This document shows positions 39,793 to 48,308 of a DNA stretch of 64,000 bases, one piece after another. The stretch covers positions 124,001 to 188,000 of the forward strand of contig NZ_JRKJ01000006.1 of the NCBI RefSeq assembly GCF_000770795.1. The letters are read 5' to 3'. The stretch comes from Lysobacter dokdonensis DS-58. GTDB lineage: Bacteria; Pseudomonadota; Gammaproteobacteria; Xanthomonadales; Xanthomonadaceae. Each line of letters opens with the position of its first letter. Positions within the stretch are counted from its first letter, which is position 1. The notes under the pieces were generated by a model. That model was not told the DNA's origin. It did no database searches and saw only the letters and a program-made list of their open reading frames with translations. Both the position numbers and the translations under genes were made by a program.

Positions 39793-39798
39793 CCGCGC

Positions 39799-40464
<666 letters not shown>

Positions 40465-40471
40465 GGCCGGC

Positions 40472-41884
40472 ATGCGCATCGGACTGCGCGTCTTCCTCGG
40501 TTACTTCGCCATCGTCGCGCTGGCGGCGTTGCTGCTCGCGCGGGTATTCGTTGCCGAAGTGAAGCCCGGCGTGCGGCAGGCCATGGAGGACACGCTCAAC
40601 GAGACGGCCAACATGCTCGCGGAAATCGCCACGGACGATTTCCTCGCCGGGCACATCGCCGATGGGCGCTTCGCGCAACGCGTGGAAGCGGTGAGCGCGC
40701 GTGATCTCGGCGCGGATATCTGGGGCTTTTCGAAGCGTGCGGCGACCACGCGCATCTACGTCACCGATGCGCGCGGCGTCGTGGTGTTCGACAGTGCGGG
40801 GCGCGATGTCGGGAAGAACTATTCGCGCTGGAACGACGTCTATCTCACGCTGCGCGGGAAGTACGGCGCGCGTTCGACGCGCAGCGATCCGGACGATCCG
40901 AATTCCACCGTGATGCACGTCGCCGCGCCCTTGCGCGATGCGAACGGGCGCATCGTCGGCGTGCTTACAGTCGCCAAGCCGAACCAGACGCTCGCACCGT
41001 TCATCGCGCGCAGCCAGGCCAAGGTGATGAAGTGGGGCTGGCTGCTGATGGGCGTGGCCTTGCTGATCGGCCTGACGACGGCGTGGTGGTTCGCGCGCCA
41101 GCTCGGTGCGTTGCAGCGTTACGCGCACGCCGTGACGGCGGGCGAACGCGCGAGCCCGCCGAAGGCCGCCGGCGAGTTCGGCGACCTGGGGCAGGCGCTC
41201 GAAACGATGCGCACGCGGCTGGAAGGCAAGCAATACGTCGAGCAATACGTCCACACGCTGACGCACGAGATGAAGAGCCCGCTGGCCGCGATCCGCGGCA
41301 GCGCGGAGTTGCTGGAAGGGCCGATGGCGGAGGCCGACCGGCAGCGTTTCGCGGCGGCCATCCGCGCGCAGAGCGAGCGGCTCGCGCAGATGATCGACAA
41401 GTTGCTCGCGTTGGCGGCGGTCGAGCACAAACAGCAGCTGGAAGTGCGCGAGCGCATGGAGTTGAACGCGGTCGCCGAGGATGCGATCGCGCATTGCGCG
41501 AAAGGCGACGTGGAGATCCAGCACCACGGCGGCCTGTGCTACGTGGAAGGCGATCCATTCCTGTTGCGGCAGGCCATCGTCAACATGCTCGACAACGCCG
41601 TGTCGTTTTCGCCGAAGGGGCGCATCGTCAATGTCGATGTCTCCGGAGGAGACGGTCTGTGCCACGTCCGCGTCATCGACGCCGGCCCCGGCGTTCCCGA
41701 CTACGCCTTGCCACGCGTGTTCGAACGCTTCTATTCGCTCCCGCGGCCGGAAGGCGGCAGCCGCAGCAGCGGCCTGGGCCTGTGCTTCGTCGCCGAAGTC
41801 GCCAAGCTGCACGGCGGGCGGGCGACCCTCGAGAACTTCCGGAACGGCGGCGCCATCGCCACGCTCGAACTCCCCGAAGCCTGA
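40472..41884 (+). CDS. creC: Sensor histidine kinase CreC
   Basis: A 470-residue kinase. One N-terminal membrane segment, a periplasmic domain of about 150 residues (residues 30-185, with DIWGFSKRAATTRIYVTDARG), a second membrane segment (WGWLLMGVALLIGLTTAWW), HAMP-like linker, then the H box HTLTHEMKSPLAAIRGSAELL-type sequence with His265, N box MLDNAVSF and G boxes DAGPGVPD and SSGLGLCFV. It matches CreC in length (E. coli 474) and order in the operon. Confidence 0.93.
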   Translation: MRIGLRVFLGYFAIVALAALLLARVFVAEVKPGVRQAMEDTLNETANMLAEIATDDFLAGHIADGRFAQRVEAVSARDLGADIWGFSKRAATTRIYVTDARGVVVFDSAGRDVGKNYSRWNDVYLTLRGKYGARSTRSDPDDPNSTVMHVAAPLRDANGRIVGVLTVAKPNQTLAPFIARSQAKVMKWGWLLMGVALLIGLTTAWWFARQLGALQRYAHAVTAGERASPPKAAGEFGDLGQALETMRTRLEGKQYVEQYVHTLTHEMKSPLAAIRGSAELLEGPMAEADRQRFAAAIRAQSERLAQMIDKLLALAAVEHKQQLEVRERMELNAVAEDAIAHCAKGDVEIQHHGGLCYVEGDPFLLRQAIVNMLDNAVSFSPKGRIVNVDVSGGDGLCHVRVIDAGPGVPDYALPRVFERFYSLPRPEGGSRSSGLGLCFVAEVAKLHGGRATLENFRNGGAIATLELPEA

Positions 41885-41971
41885 CTTCACCGTCGCCACA
41901 CACATCCGCCATCGGCGCCGCACGCGCCGGGGCGAGGCTGCGCCTGTCTTCCTGGCCGGAAAGGACCCGCC

Positions 41972-43309
41972 ATGCGCCTCGCCTTCAAATCCGTCGTCGT
42001 GTTTTTCCTGATGTTGTTGCTGTTGATTCCCTTGATGCTGATTCGCGGCACGATCAGCGAGCGCGAGGCTTATCGCGCGCAGGCGGTGGCGAACGTCGCC
42101 GCCACCAGCGCGGGCAAGCAGGCCTTGCTCGGGCCGGTGCTGGTGGTGCCGTACACCGAGCTCGTCGAAGAAGACGAGGTGACACCGCAAGGAACGCGGA
42201 AGGTGCTGAAGGAACGCGCGGGGGCGTGGACATTCTTCCCCGAAACGCTCTCGATGGACGGCACGATGAAACCCGACACGCGCAAGCGCGGCCTGTATCG
42301 CGTGCCGGTGTACGAGCTCGACGTGCATGCCATCGCGGCGATCCGCGCGCAGATCCCGGCCGATGGCGCGCGTCCGCGTCGCATCGGGCGGCCGTTCCTG
42401 AGTGTCGGCGCCTCGGATGTGCGCGGATTCGTCGGCACTCCGACGTTGAAGCTCGGGGGCCGTGCGTTGCCGCTGAAGGCAGGATTCGGAAGCGAGCCGA
42501 TCGGCGGGGTGCACGCGCGGTTGGATGCGCCCGTCGCGGGGCAGGCGCTGGCGATGGATCTGACGTTCGACGCGGTGATCGGTGGCACCGAAGCGCTCGC
42601 GCTGGTGCCGATCGCGCGCGACAACCGGTTCTCGCTGAAGTCGACCTGGCCCGATCCGATCTTCGGCGGCAGCTTCCTGCCACGCGCGCGCACGGTGAGC
42701 GACAAGGGCTTCCGCGCGAACTGGGAGATCTCCTCCCTGGCGACCAGCGCGCAGACGACGTTCCTGGAAACCGACGACGCCGCGAAGCTGCTGCAACTGG
42801 CCTCGATGCGCGGCGCGGACACGTCCACCGCAGGCATCGACGCGGTCGGCGTGACCTTGTTCGACGCGGTGGACAGCTACACGCTGGCCGACCGCGCCAC
42901 GAAGTACGGGATCCTGTTCGTGCTGCTGACGTTCGTCGGCTTCTTCATGTTCGAGCTGATCAAGCGCCTGCCGATCCACCCGATCCAGTACGGCCTCGTC
43001 GGCCTGGCGCTGGCGATCTTCTTCCTGCTGCTGGTGAGCCTGAGCGAACACGTCCCGTTCGGTACCGCCTACCTCGCCTCGGCCGCCGCGTGCATCGGGC
43101 TGCTCGGGTTCTACCTGAGCGCGGTGTTGCACAGCCTCGTGCGCGGACTCGGGTTCTCGGTGATGCTCGCGACGCTGTACGCCGCGTTGTACGGCGTGCT
43201 GGTGTCGGAGGACAACGCGCTCGTGCTCGGCGCCGGGCTGTTGTTCGTCGTGCTCGCGACGATCATGGTGGTGACGCGCAAGGTCGATTGGTACGCGTTG
43301 CAACGCTAG
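41972..43309 (+). CDS. creD: Inner membrane protein CreD
   Basis: A 445-residue CreD. The first membrane segment is followed by LMLIRGTISEREAYRAQAVANVA, a large periplasmic domain (about residues 45-290) and five C-terminal membrane segments (for example YGILFVLLTFVGFFMFELIKRL and ERIHPIQYG-type loop IHPIQYGLVGLAL). CreD expression is the classic readout of CreBC activation, and CreD supports envelope integrity. The 87-base gap after creC contains TTCAC with a poor second half, so a Cre tag is doubtful here. The stop overlaps the convergent PAP2 gene. Confidence 0.94.
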   Translation: MRLAFKSVVVFFLMLLLLIPLMLIRGTISEREAYRAQAVANVAATSAGKQALLGPVLVVPYTELVEEDEVTPQGTRKVLKERAGAWTFFPETLSMDGTMKPDTRKRGLYRVPVYELDVHAIAAIRAQIPADGARPRRIGRPFLSVGASDVRGFVGTPTLKLGGRALPLKAGFGSEPIGGVHARLDAPVAGQALAMDLTFDAVIGGTEALALVPIARDNRFSLKSTWPDPIFGGSFLPRARTVSDKGFRANWEISSLATSAQTTFLETDDAAKLLQLASMRGADTSTAGIDAVGVTLFDAVDSYTLADRATKYGILFVLLTFVGFFMFELIKRLPIHPIQYGLVGLALAIFFLLLVSLSEHVPFGTAYLASAAACIGLLGFYLSAVLHSLVRGLGFSVMLATLYAALYGVLVSEDNALVLGAGLLFVVLATIMVVTRKVDWYALQR

Positions 43310-43836
43310 AACAGCGTTGCACCCGGCACGATCCACAAGGACAGCGAGGCGATCGCACTGCCGATCGCCGTCGCTGCCAGGACGTCGCTGGGGTAATGCA
43401 ACCCGAGGACGACACGCGAGACGGCGATGCTCGATGCGAACGGCACGAGGAGCCACGCGAGCACCGGGTAGTGCGCCAGCGCGACGAGGGTGAAGGCCAC
43501 CGCGTGCAACGTATGGCCCGACGGGAAGCTGAACTCGTCGAGCGGTGCGATCCACGCATGGATGCGGGCATCTGAGGCGAAGGGGCGCGGGCGTTTCGTC
43601 CAGCGCTTAAGCAGCGCATACAAGCCGAGCGCGATCGCGCCGGTCACCGCGAGATGCGCCGCGGCGAAGAGGCCATCGAAGCCATCGGCGATCACCATCG
43701 CCGCCATCAGCGCGTACCAGGCGATGCCGTCTCCGAGGCGGCTGATCGTCGCGAACAGCGCGCGCGTGGCACGACGTTCGCACCAGTGGTTGGCCTTGAG
43801 GCACCAGGCCGAATCAATCCGGGGCAAGCTGGGCAT
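43306..43836 (-). CDS. PAP2 family phosphatase
   Basis: A 176-residue membrane lipid phosphatase. The three catalytic motifs are present: KRWTKRPRP, PSGHT and SRVVLGLHYPSD, with the His nucleophile in the last. Four or five membrane segments. Likely substrates are phosphatidic acid, undecaprenyl pyrophosphate or a related lipid phosphate. Its start lies inside the end of the glycosyltransferase gene (23-base overlap), so both are on one transcript. Confidence 0.9.
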   Translation of the reverse strand: MPSLPRIDSAWCLKANHWCERRATRALFATISRLGDGIAWYALMAAMVIADGFDGLFAAAHLAVTGAIALGLYALLKRWTKRPRPFASDARIHAWIAPLDEFSFPSGHTLHAVAFTLVALAHYPVLAWLLVPFASSIAVSRVVLGLHYPSDVLAATAIGSAIASLSLWIVPGATLF

Positions 43837-44965
43837 CGGCGATCCTCCTGCGGTTGGCGAGCATCTGGAGCAGGGCGTCGAACTGCGCGGCGACCTGGTC
43901 GGGGTGCAGGTGTTCGATGCCGGCGCGCGCGGCGACGCGCATGCGGCGCAACCCGACGTCGTCTACCGAGAGCTGCGTTGCACTGGTGATGAACGCGGCG
44001 GCATCGCCGTCGGGCACGCGCAGGCCGCTCTGACCGTGGCGCAGGTGTTCGCGCGCGGCGCCGTAGTCGAAGGCGATGGTCGCCACGCCGCTGGCCATCG
44101 CTTCGAGCGTGACGTTGCCGAAGGTTTCGCTGCGGCTCGGGAACAGGAACACATCGCCGCTCGCGAAGTGCCGCGCGAGGTCTTCGCCACGGCGCAAACC
44201 GGCGAACACGATGTCGGGGTTGGCTTGCGCGAGCGATGCGCGCAACGGGCCGTCGCCGACGAATACCATCTTCGATCCAGACCGCACGCGCTGCATTGCG
44301 CGGAAGGCGGCGATCGCAAGCCCGAGGTTCTTTTCCGCGGCGATGCGGCCGACGTGGAGCGCGACGAGCGTGCCGTCGCCCGCGCCCCACGATTCGCGCA
44401 AGCGGGCGTCGCGTTTGGCGGGATGGAATTGCGCGCCATCGACCGCGCGCGCCAGGCGCATCGGATTGGCGAAGCGATGTTGTGCGAGTTCGTCCTGCAA
44501 CTGCCGCGTGGCGACGAGGGTCGCATCGCCGGCGTTGTGGAAGCGGCGCATCCAGCGCAACGCGATGGGTTCGAGGACGCCGAATCCGTAATCGCGCATG
44601 TAATGGTCGAAGCGCGTGTGGAATCCAGTGGCGACCGGCACGCGCAGGCGGCGCGCGACCCTGCGCGCCGCCCACCCCAGCGGACCTTCCGTGGCGATGT
44701 AGACGGCGTCCGGCCGCCATGCGTTCCAATGCCGTGCAAGCGTGCGGAGTGCGGGTGCGCCGAAACGCAGGCCGGGGTAACGCGGGAGCGGGAAGCCGTG
44801 GACGAGGAGGGCGTCCTGGTGCGCGTCCCCGTCGCCGGATTGGCGTGGACGTACGAGATCGATCGAATGGCCGCGTGCGCGCAGCCCCTGCGCCAACCCT
44901 TCGACGGTCAGCGCGACGCCGTTGATTTCCGGCGGATACGTTTCGGTGACGATGGCGTAGCGCAT
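43814..44965 (-). CDS. Glycosyltransferase family 4 protein
   Basis: A 383-residue GT-B enzyme. The N domain starts MRYAIVTETYPPEINGVALTVEGL, typical of alpha-mannosyl or digalactosyl transferases acting on lipid acceptors. The C domain has LHVGRIAAEKNLGLAI, FVGDGPLR and the ExxxxxE-type motif SETFGNVTLEAMASG. Together with the PAP2 gene it probably takes part in glycolipid synthesis; the acceptor is unknown. The ATG at 44965 is preferred because the conserved N terminus begins there. Confidence 0.9.
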   Translation of the reverse strand: MRYAIVTETYPPEINGVALTVEGLAQGLRARGHSIDLVRPRQSGDGDAHQDALLVHGFPLPRYPGLRFGAPALRTLARHWNAWRPDAVYIATEGPLGWAARRVARRLRVPVATGFHTRFDHYMRDYGFGVLEPIALRWMRRFHNAGDATLVATRQLQDELAQHRFANPMRLARAVDGAQFHPAKRDARLRESWGAGDGTLVALHVGRIAAEKNLGLAIAAFRAMQRVRSGSKMVFVGDGPLRASLAQANPDIVFAGLRRGEDLARHFASGDVFLFPSRSETFGNVTLEAMASGVATIAFDYGAAREHLRHGQSGLRVPDGDAAAFITSATQLSVDDVGLRRMRVAARAGIEHLHPDQVAAQFDALLQMLANRRRIADAQLAPD

Positions 44966-45060
44966 GGGGCGCAGGGTGTGTTTCGGACATGACGCGGCGG
45001 TTGCGGGCGGGTGACATCTCGTCGCGGGGATGACGTCGCTGCCGTTCGGCGGGGGAGTGC

Positions 45061-45105
45061 TTGACACCCGCCACTGTTCCTACTGTACTAGTGGCCACAG
45101 TACAG
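45061..45105 (+). promoter_or_regulatory. Promoter and inverted-repeat operator of the GntR-ABC-peptidase operon
   Basis: TTGACA (45061-45066) is a perfect -35; after 17 bases comes TGTACT (45084-45089) as -10. The inverted repeat CTGTACT-N9-AGTACAG (45083-45089 and 45099-45105) covers the -10 and the start of transcription. Such sites are bound by YtrA-type GntR repressors, and the first gene encodes one, so autorepression is likely. Confidence 0.8.
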
Positions 45106-45118
45106 ATAGGACACCTCG

Positions 45119-45529
45119 ATGCCCCGCACCCAGGCCCTGATGCTGCAGATCGCCACCGGCGACCCCCGGCCGATCAGCAAGCAGATCGTCGACGCCGTGC
45201 GCATGAAGATCGCCACGGCCGAACTCGAGCCGGGCGACCAGCTGCCGAGCGTGCGCGGCCTGGCGCAGCAGCTGACGGTGAACCCGAACACCGTCGCCAA
45301 GGCCTATGCCGAGCTCACCGCGGAAGGGTGGGTCGAGTCGCGCCAGGGGCTCGGCCTTTACGTGGCGCCCCCGCGCCAGCGATTGAGCGATGCCGAGCGC
45401 AGCCGCCGGCTCGACGAGGCGATCCAGCGTTTCCTGCACGACGTCATCGCGCTCGACTTCGCGCCTGACGAGGTGCAGGCGCGCCTCCACCACGAATTTC
45501 TCGCGCTTGCGCCCCGCAAGTCCGCCTGA
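45119..45529 (+). CDS. GntR family regulator, YtrA subfamily
   Basis: A 136-residue regulator. The winged helix spans about residues 15-80 (PISKQIVDAVRMKIATAEL, GDQLPSVRGLAQQLTVNPNTVAKAYAELTAEGWVESRQG split over the helix-turn-helix and wing). The short C-terminal helix region (about 55 residues) without a large ligand domain is the YtrA subfamily mark. YtrA regulators sit before ABC transporter genes and repress them, often derepressed by cell-wall antibiotics or peptides. AGGAC precedes the ATG by seven bases. Confidence 0.93.
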   Translation: MPRTQALMLQIATGDPRPISKQIVDAVRMKIATAELEPGDQLPSVRGLAQQLTVNPNTVAKAYAELTAEGWVESRQGLGLYVAPPRQRLSDAERSRRLDEAIQRFLHDVIALDFAPDEVQARLHHEFLALAPRKSA

Positions 45530-45542
45530 CCGGACCTAAGAC

Positions 45543-46463
45543 ATGACTTCGAACGATTACGTCATCCAGACGCAGGCGCTGAGCAAGCGCTACGGGCGCA
45601 AGCTCGCACTGGACCACCTCGACCTGCGCGTGCCGCGCGGCCGCATCCACGCGGTGGTCGGCGCGAACGGCGCCGGCAAGTCCACGCTCTTCCGCATCCT
45701 GCTCGGCTTCCTGCCGCCGACGGCGGGCAGCGCGCAGATCCTCGGGCGCGATTCGCAGCGCCTGACACCCGACGACCGCGGCCGCATCGGCTTCGTCAAC
45801 GAAGAACACACCTTGCCGGGCTGGATGCGCATCAGCGCGGTGATCGACATGCACCGCCGCCAGTACAAGCGCTGGAACGAGCAGGCATTCCAGAGCGTGC
45901 TCGGGCACTACCACGTGCTGCCCGAACAGAAAGTCGCGCAGCTCTCGCGCGGCGAACGCGCCGGTTTCAACCTGGCGCTCGCACTCGCGCAGGGGCCCGA
46001 ACTGCTGGTGCTCGACGAACCCACCCTCGGCCTGGACGTCGTCGCCAAGCGCGCGTTCCTCGAGTCGCTGATGTACAGCAACGCCACCGACGATTGCACG
46101 GTGATCTATTGCTCGCACCAGATGGAGGAGATCGAGCGCGTTGCCGACAACCTGATCATCCTCGAACGCGGTCGCTTGATGCACATGTCCGCGCCCGACG
46201 ATTTCTGCGCGCGCGTGACGCACTGGGTGGCGGACATCCCGTTCAAGGGCCCGGATCCGCAGACGGTCCCCGGCCTGCTGCAATTGCAACGCCTCGACGG
46301 CCTGCACCACTACCTGGTGCTCGACCAGGACGACGACTTCGCCGAGTTCCTGCGGGCCAGCGGTGCACGCTCGGTGCAGAGCATGCCGGTGAGCCTCGAC
46401 CGCGCCGTCAACGGCTTCCTCGCCAAGAACCACGCCGCGCCCGCACAGGCGCAGCACGCATGA
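45543..46463 (+). CDS. ABC transporter ATP-binding protein
   Basis: A 306-residue ATPase subunit. Walker A is GANGAGKST (residues 40-48), the signature is LSRGERAGF, Walker B is LLVLDEPTLGLD, and the switch His is in YCSHQMEEIE. The last 80 residues form an extra domain. Partner of the permease encoded next, with which it shares an ATGA overlap. The operon position after a YtrA regulator suits a transporter for peptides, lipids or cell-wall-active compounds. Confidence 0.95.
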   Translation: MTSNDYVIQTQALSKRYGRKLALDHLDLRVPRGRIHAVVGANGAGKSTLFRILLGFLPPTAGSAQILGRDSQRLTPDDRGRIGFVNEEHTLPGWMRISAVIDMHRRQYKRWNEQAFQSVLGHYHVLPEQKVAQLSRGERAGFNLALALAQGPELLVLDEPTLGLDVVAKRAFLESLMYSNATDDCTVIYCSHQMEEIERVADNLIILERGRLMHMSAPDDFCARVTHWVADIPFKGPDPQTVPGLLQLQRLDGLHHYLVLDQDDDFAEFLRASGARSVQSMPVSLDRAVNGFLAKNHAAPAQAQHA

Positions 46464-48298
46464 CCGGGTACGCACTCATGATCGATCTGCTCAAAGCCGA
46501 ATTGCTCCGCTTCCGCTGGTGGGCCGCCGGATGCGTGGCCGTGCAACTGGTGGTGCTCGGATTCCTCACGCGCGTGGTGGACCTTGCGCAGCAACCGGAG
46601 ATGGTCTACCAGGTGTTCGCGTGCACCTACGGCGCATTGGGCCTGTTGCTGGGCCTGTACCAGATGGGCGGGTATCGACGCCCGAACACGTGGCTCAACC
46701 TGCTGCATCGTCCGCTCGCACCCTGGAAGATCGCCGTCGCGCTGACCGGCGCGGGTGCGGTGTTGCTCGCGATCGGCATCCTGTTGCCCGCGCTCGTGGT
46801 CGCCGGTTGGCAGGAATGGATGACGCCGCGCGTCGTCGACACGCGCCACGTGCTGCTGATCGTGTCGGCGTGGATGGTCGCGACGTGCGGGTATCTCGCG
46901 GGGTGCTTCGTGATGCTCGCCGATCGCCGCATCGGTTTCTGCGCGGGCGTGTTCCTGTGCCTGTTCGCGGCCTCCGAAGCGACGGGCCTTGGGGCGTTGT
47001 TGTTGCAAGGGCTTGCGCTCGCATGGCTCGCCGCGATGGTGCTGGTCGCGTTCAAGCCAGACCTGAGCGCGGCGCCGCGCGGATTCGCGCGCATCGCCAT
47101 CATCGGCGCGCCGCTCAACATCGCGATGTGGATCGCGCTGGTGCTCGTCGGGTTCGGCGTGGAGTTCGTGTGGATTGCGCAGGGTTCGCATCCGAACAAC
47201 CTCGAAGTGCCGCAGGCCGGTGGCGAGAAGGAACTCGAGAACGCCGAAGGCAAGGACGTCTTCCGCCTGGGCCTGGCGGGCAGCACCGATCCGGAAGCGG
47301 CGCTGTGGCGCGAGCAGGCGAAGATCTCCGAGATCTTCTCGGTCGGGCCGAACTGGCGCACCGTGCCCGCGCGCGGGCAGCTGATGAACCTGGCGCCGAT
47401 GGAATTCGACGACGAAGAGCGCCGCGTGCGCTGGGTCTTCAGCCACGACACGATGCGCTTCGAAGGCTACAGCCTGGTCGATCGCCGGCCGGCGGGTGCG
47501 CTCGGCGTCGCGGGTGATGCGCCGTTCCCCGCGCCGGTGTTGCCGGGGCCGAAGAACGTGTTGTTCGACCGCTCCACCGTTTACCAGTACGACGCCGATG
47601 CGCGATTGGTCTTGCCCCGTGCGCGGTTGCCGCAGGGCGAGCGCCTCGCGGGTTTCGGGGAGGCGGGCGACGATGTCGCGCTGCTCAGCGATCGCGCGCT
47701 GTATTTCTACGACGCGCGTGAGCTCGAAAACGACGACGGCGTCCTCGTCCCGCGCCAGCGCGTGCCGTTGCCGGCCGCCGCCGGCGATCTGCAACGCATC
47801 GACGCGATGGAGCTGCTCGACGGTTGGCTGCTGTCGTTCGCATTCGTGCGCTCGTCGTACAACGCCGAAGGGGCGCTGCCGTTCCAGGTGGTCCTGCGCG
47901 TCGATGAATCGGGCGGCGTGCATCCGGTCGCGCGACGCGACATCACGCCCGACTACGTGGACGCGTGGCGTTACCAGAACTGGTTCCCGTCGCCGGTCGT
48001 CTACACCGTGCAGAAGGCCGCGAAGACGGCGTTCGCCGACGGCATGGCGCCGTTGGAGAAGCGCGCGCCGCCGGTGCCGCTCGCGATCCAGGTGGTGGCC
48101 GGCGTGCTGATGCTGTTCTCGCTGCTCGGCGCGGTGTGGCGCACGCGGCAGACGGCGTTGTCGCCGCCTGCGCGGATCGCGTGGATCGTCGCGTGCGGAT
48201 TGATCAGCCTGCCGGCGCTGATGGCGCTGTGGCTGCTGTATCCGAAGCGCGAGACCGTCGACGAGACTGAATTCGTCGCACAGCCCGCCATCGCCTGA
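46460..48298 (+). CDS. ABC transporter permease with large extracytoplasmic domain
   Basis: A 612-residue membrane subunit. Residues about 15-245 hold six or seven membrane segments (from WWAAGCVAVQLVVLGFLT to IAMWIALVLVGFGVEFVW). Then comes a domain of about 290 residues (residues 250-535) with many strand patterns (VRWVFSHDTMRFEGYSL; ADARLVLPRARL; DVALLSDRALYFYDAR), like a beta-propeller, and finally two segments (IQVVAGVLMLFSLLGAVW; IVACGLISLPALMALWLL). The propeller-like insert is unusual for a YtrA-linked permease. ATG at 46460 overlaps the ATPase gene stop. Confidence 0.85.
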   Translation: MTGYALMIDLLKAELLRFRWWAAGCVAVQLVVLGFLTRVVDLAQQPEMVYQVFACTYGALGLLLGLYQMGGYRRPNTWLNLLHRPLAPWKIAVALTGAGAVLLAIGILLPALVVAGWQEWMTPRVVDTRHVLLIVSAWMVATCGYLAGCFVMLADRRIGFCAGVFLCLFAASEATGLGALLLQGLALAWLAAMVLVAFKPDLSAAPRGFARIAIIGAPLNIAMWIALVLVGFGVEFVWIAQGSHPNNLEVPQAGGEKELENAEGKDVFRLGLAGSTDPEAALWREQAKISEIFSVGPNWRTVPARGQLMNLAPMEFDDEERRVRWVFSHDTMRFEGYSLVDRRPAGALGVAGDAPFPAPVLPGPKNVLFDRSTVYQYDADARLVLPRARLPQGERLAGFGEAGDDVALLSDRALYFYDARELENDDGVLVPRQRVPLPAAAGDLQRIDAMELLDGWLLSFAFVRSSYNAEGALPFQVVLRVDESGGVHPVARRDITPDYVDAWRYQNWFPSPVVYTVQKAAKTAFADGMAPLEKRAPPVPLAIQVVAGVLMLFSLLGAVWRTRQTALSPPARIAWIVACGLISLPALMALWLLYPKRETVDETEFVAQPAIA

Positions 48299-48308
48299 GG
48301 CCGCAGAC

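Noticed and set aside
41886..41901. CreB-binding tag before creD (TTCAC, six bases, CACAC).
   Set aside because: The second half matches only three of five bases; too weak to call.
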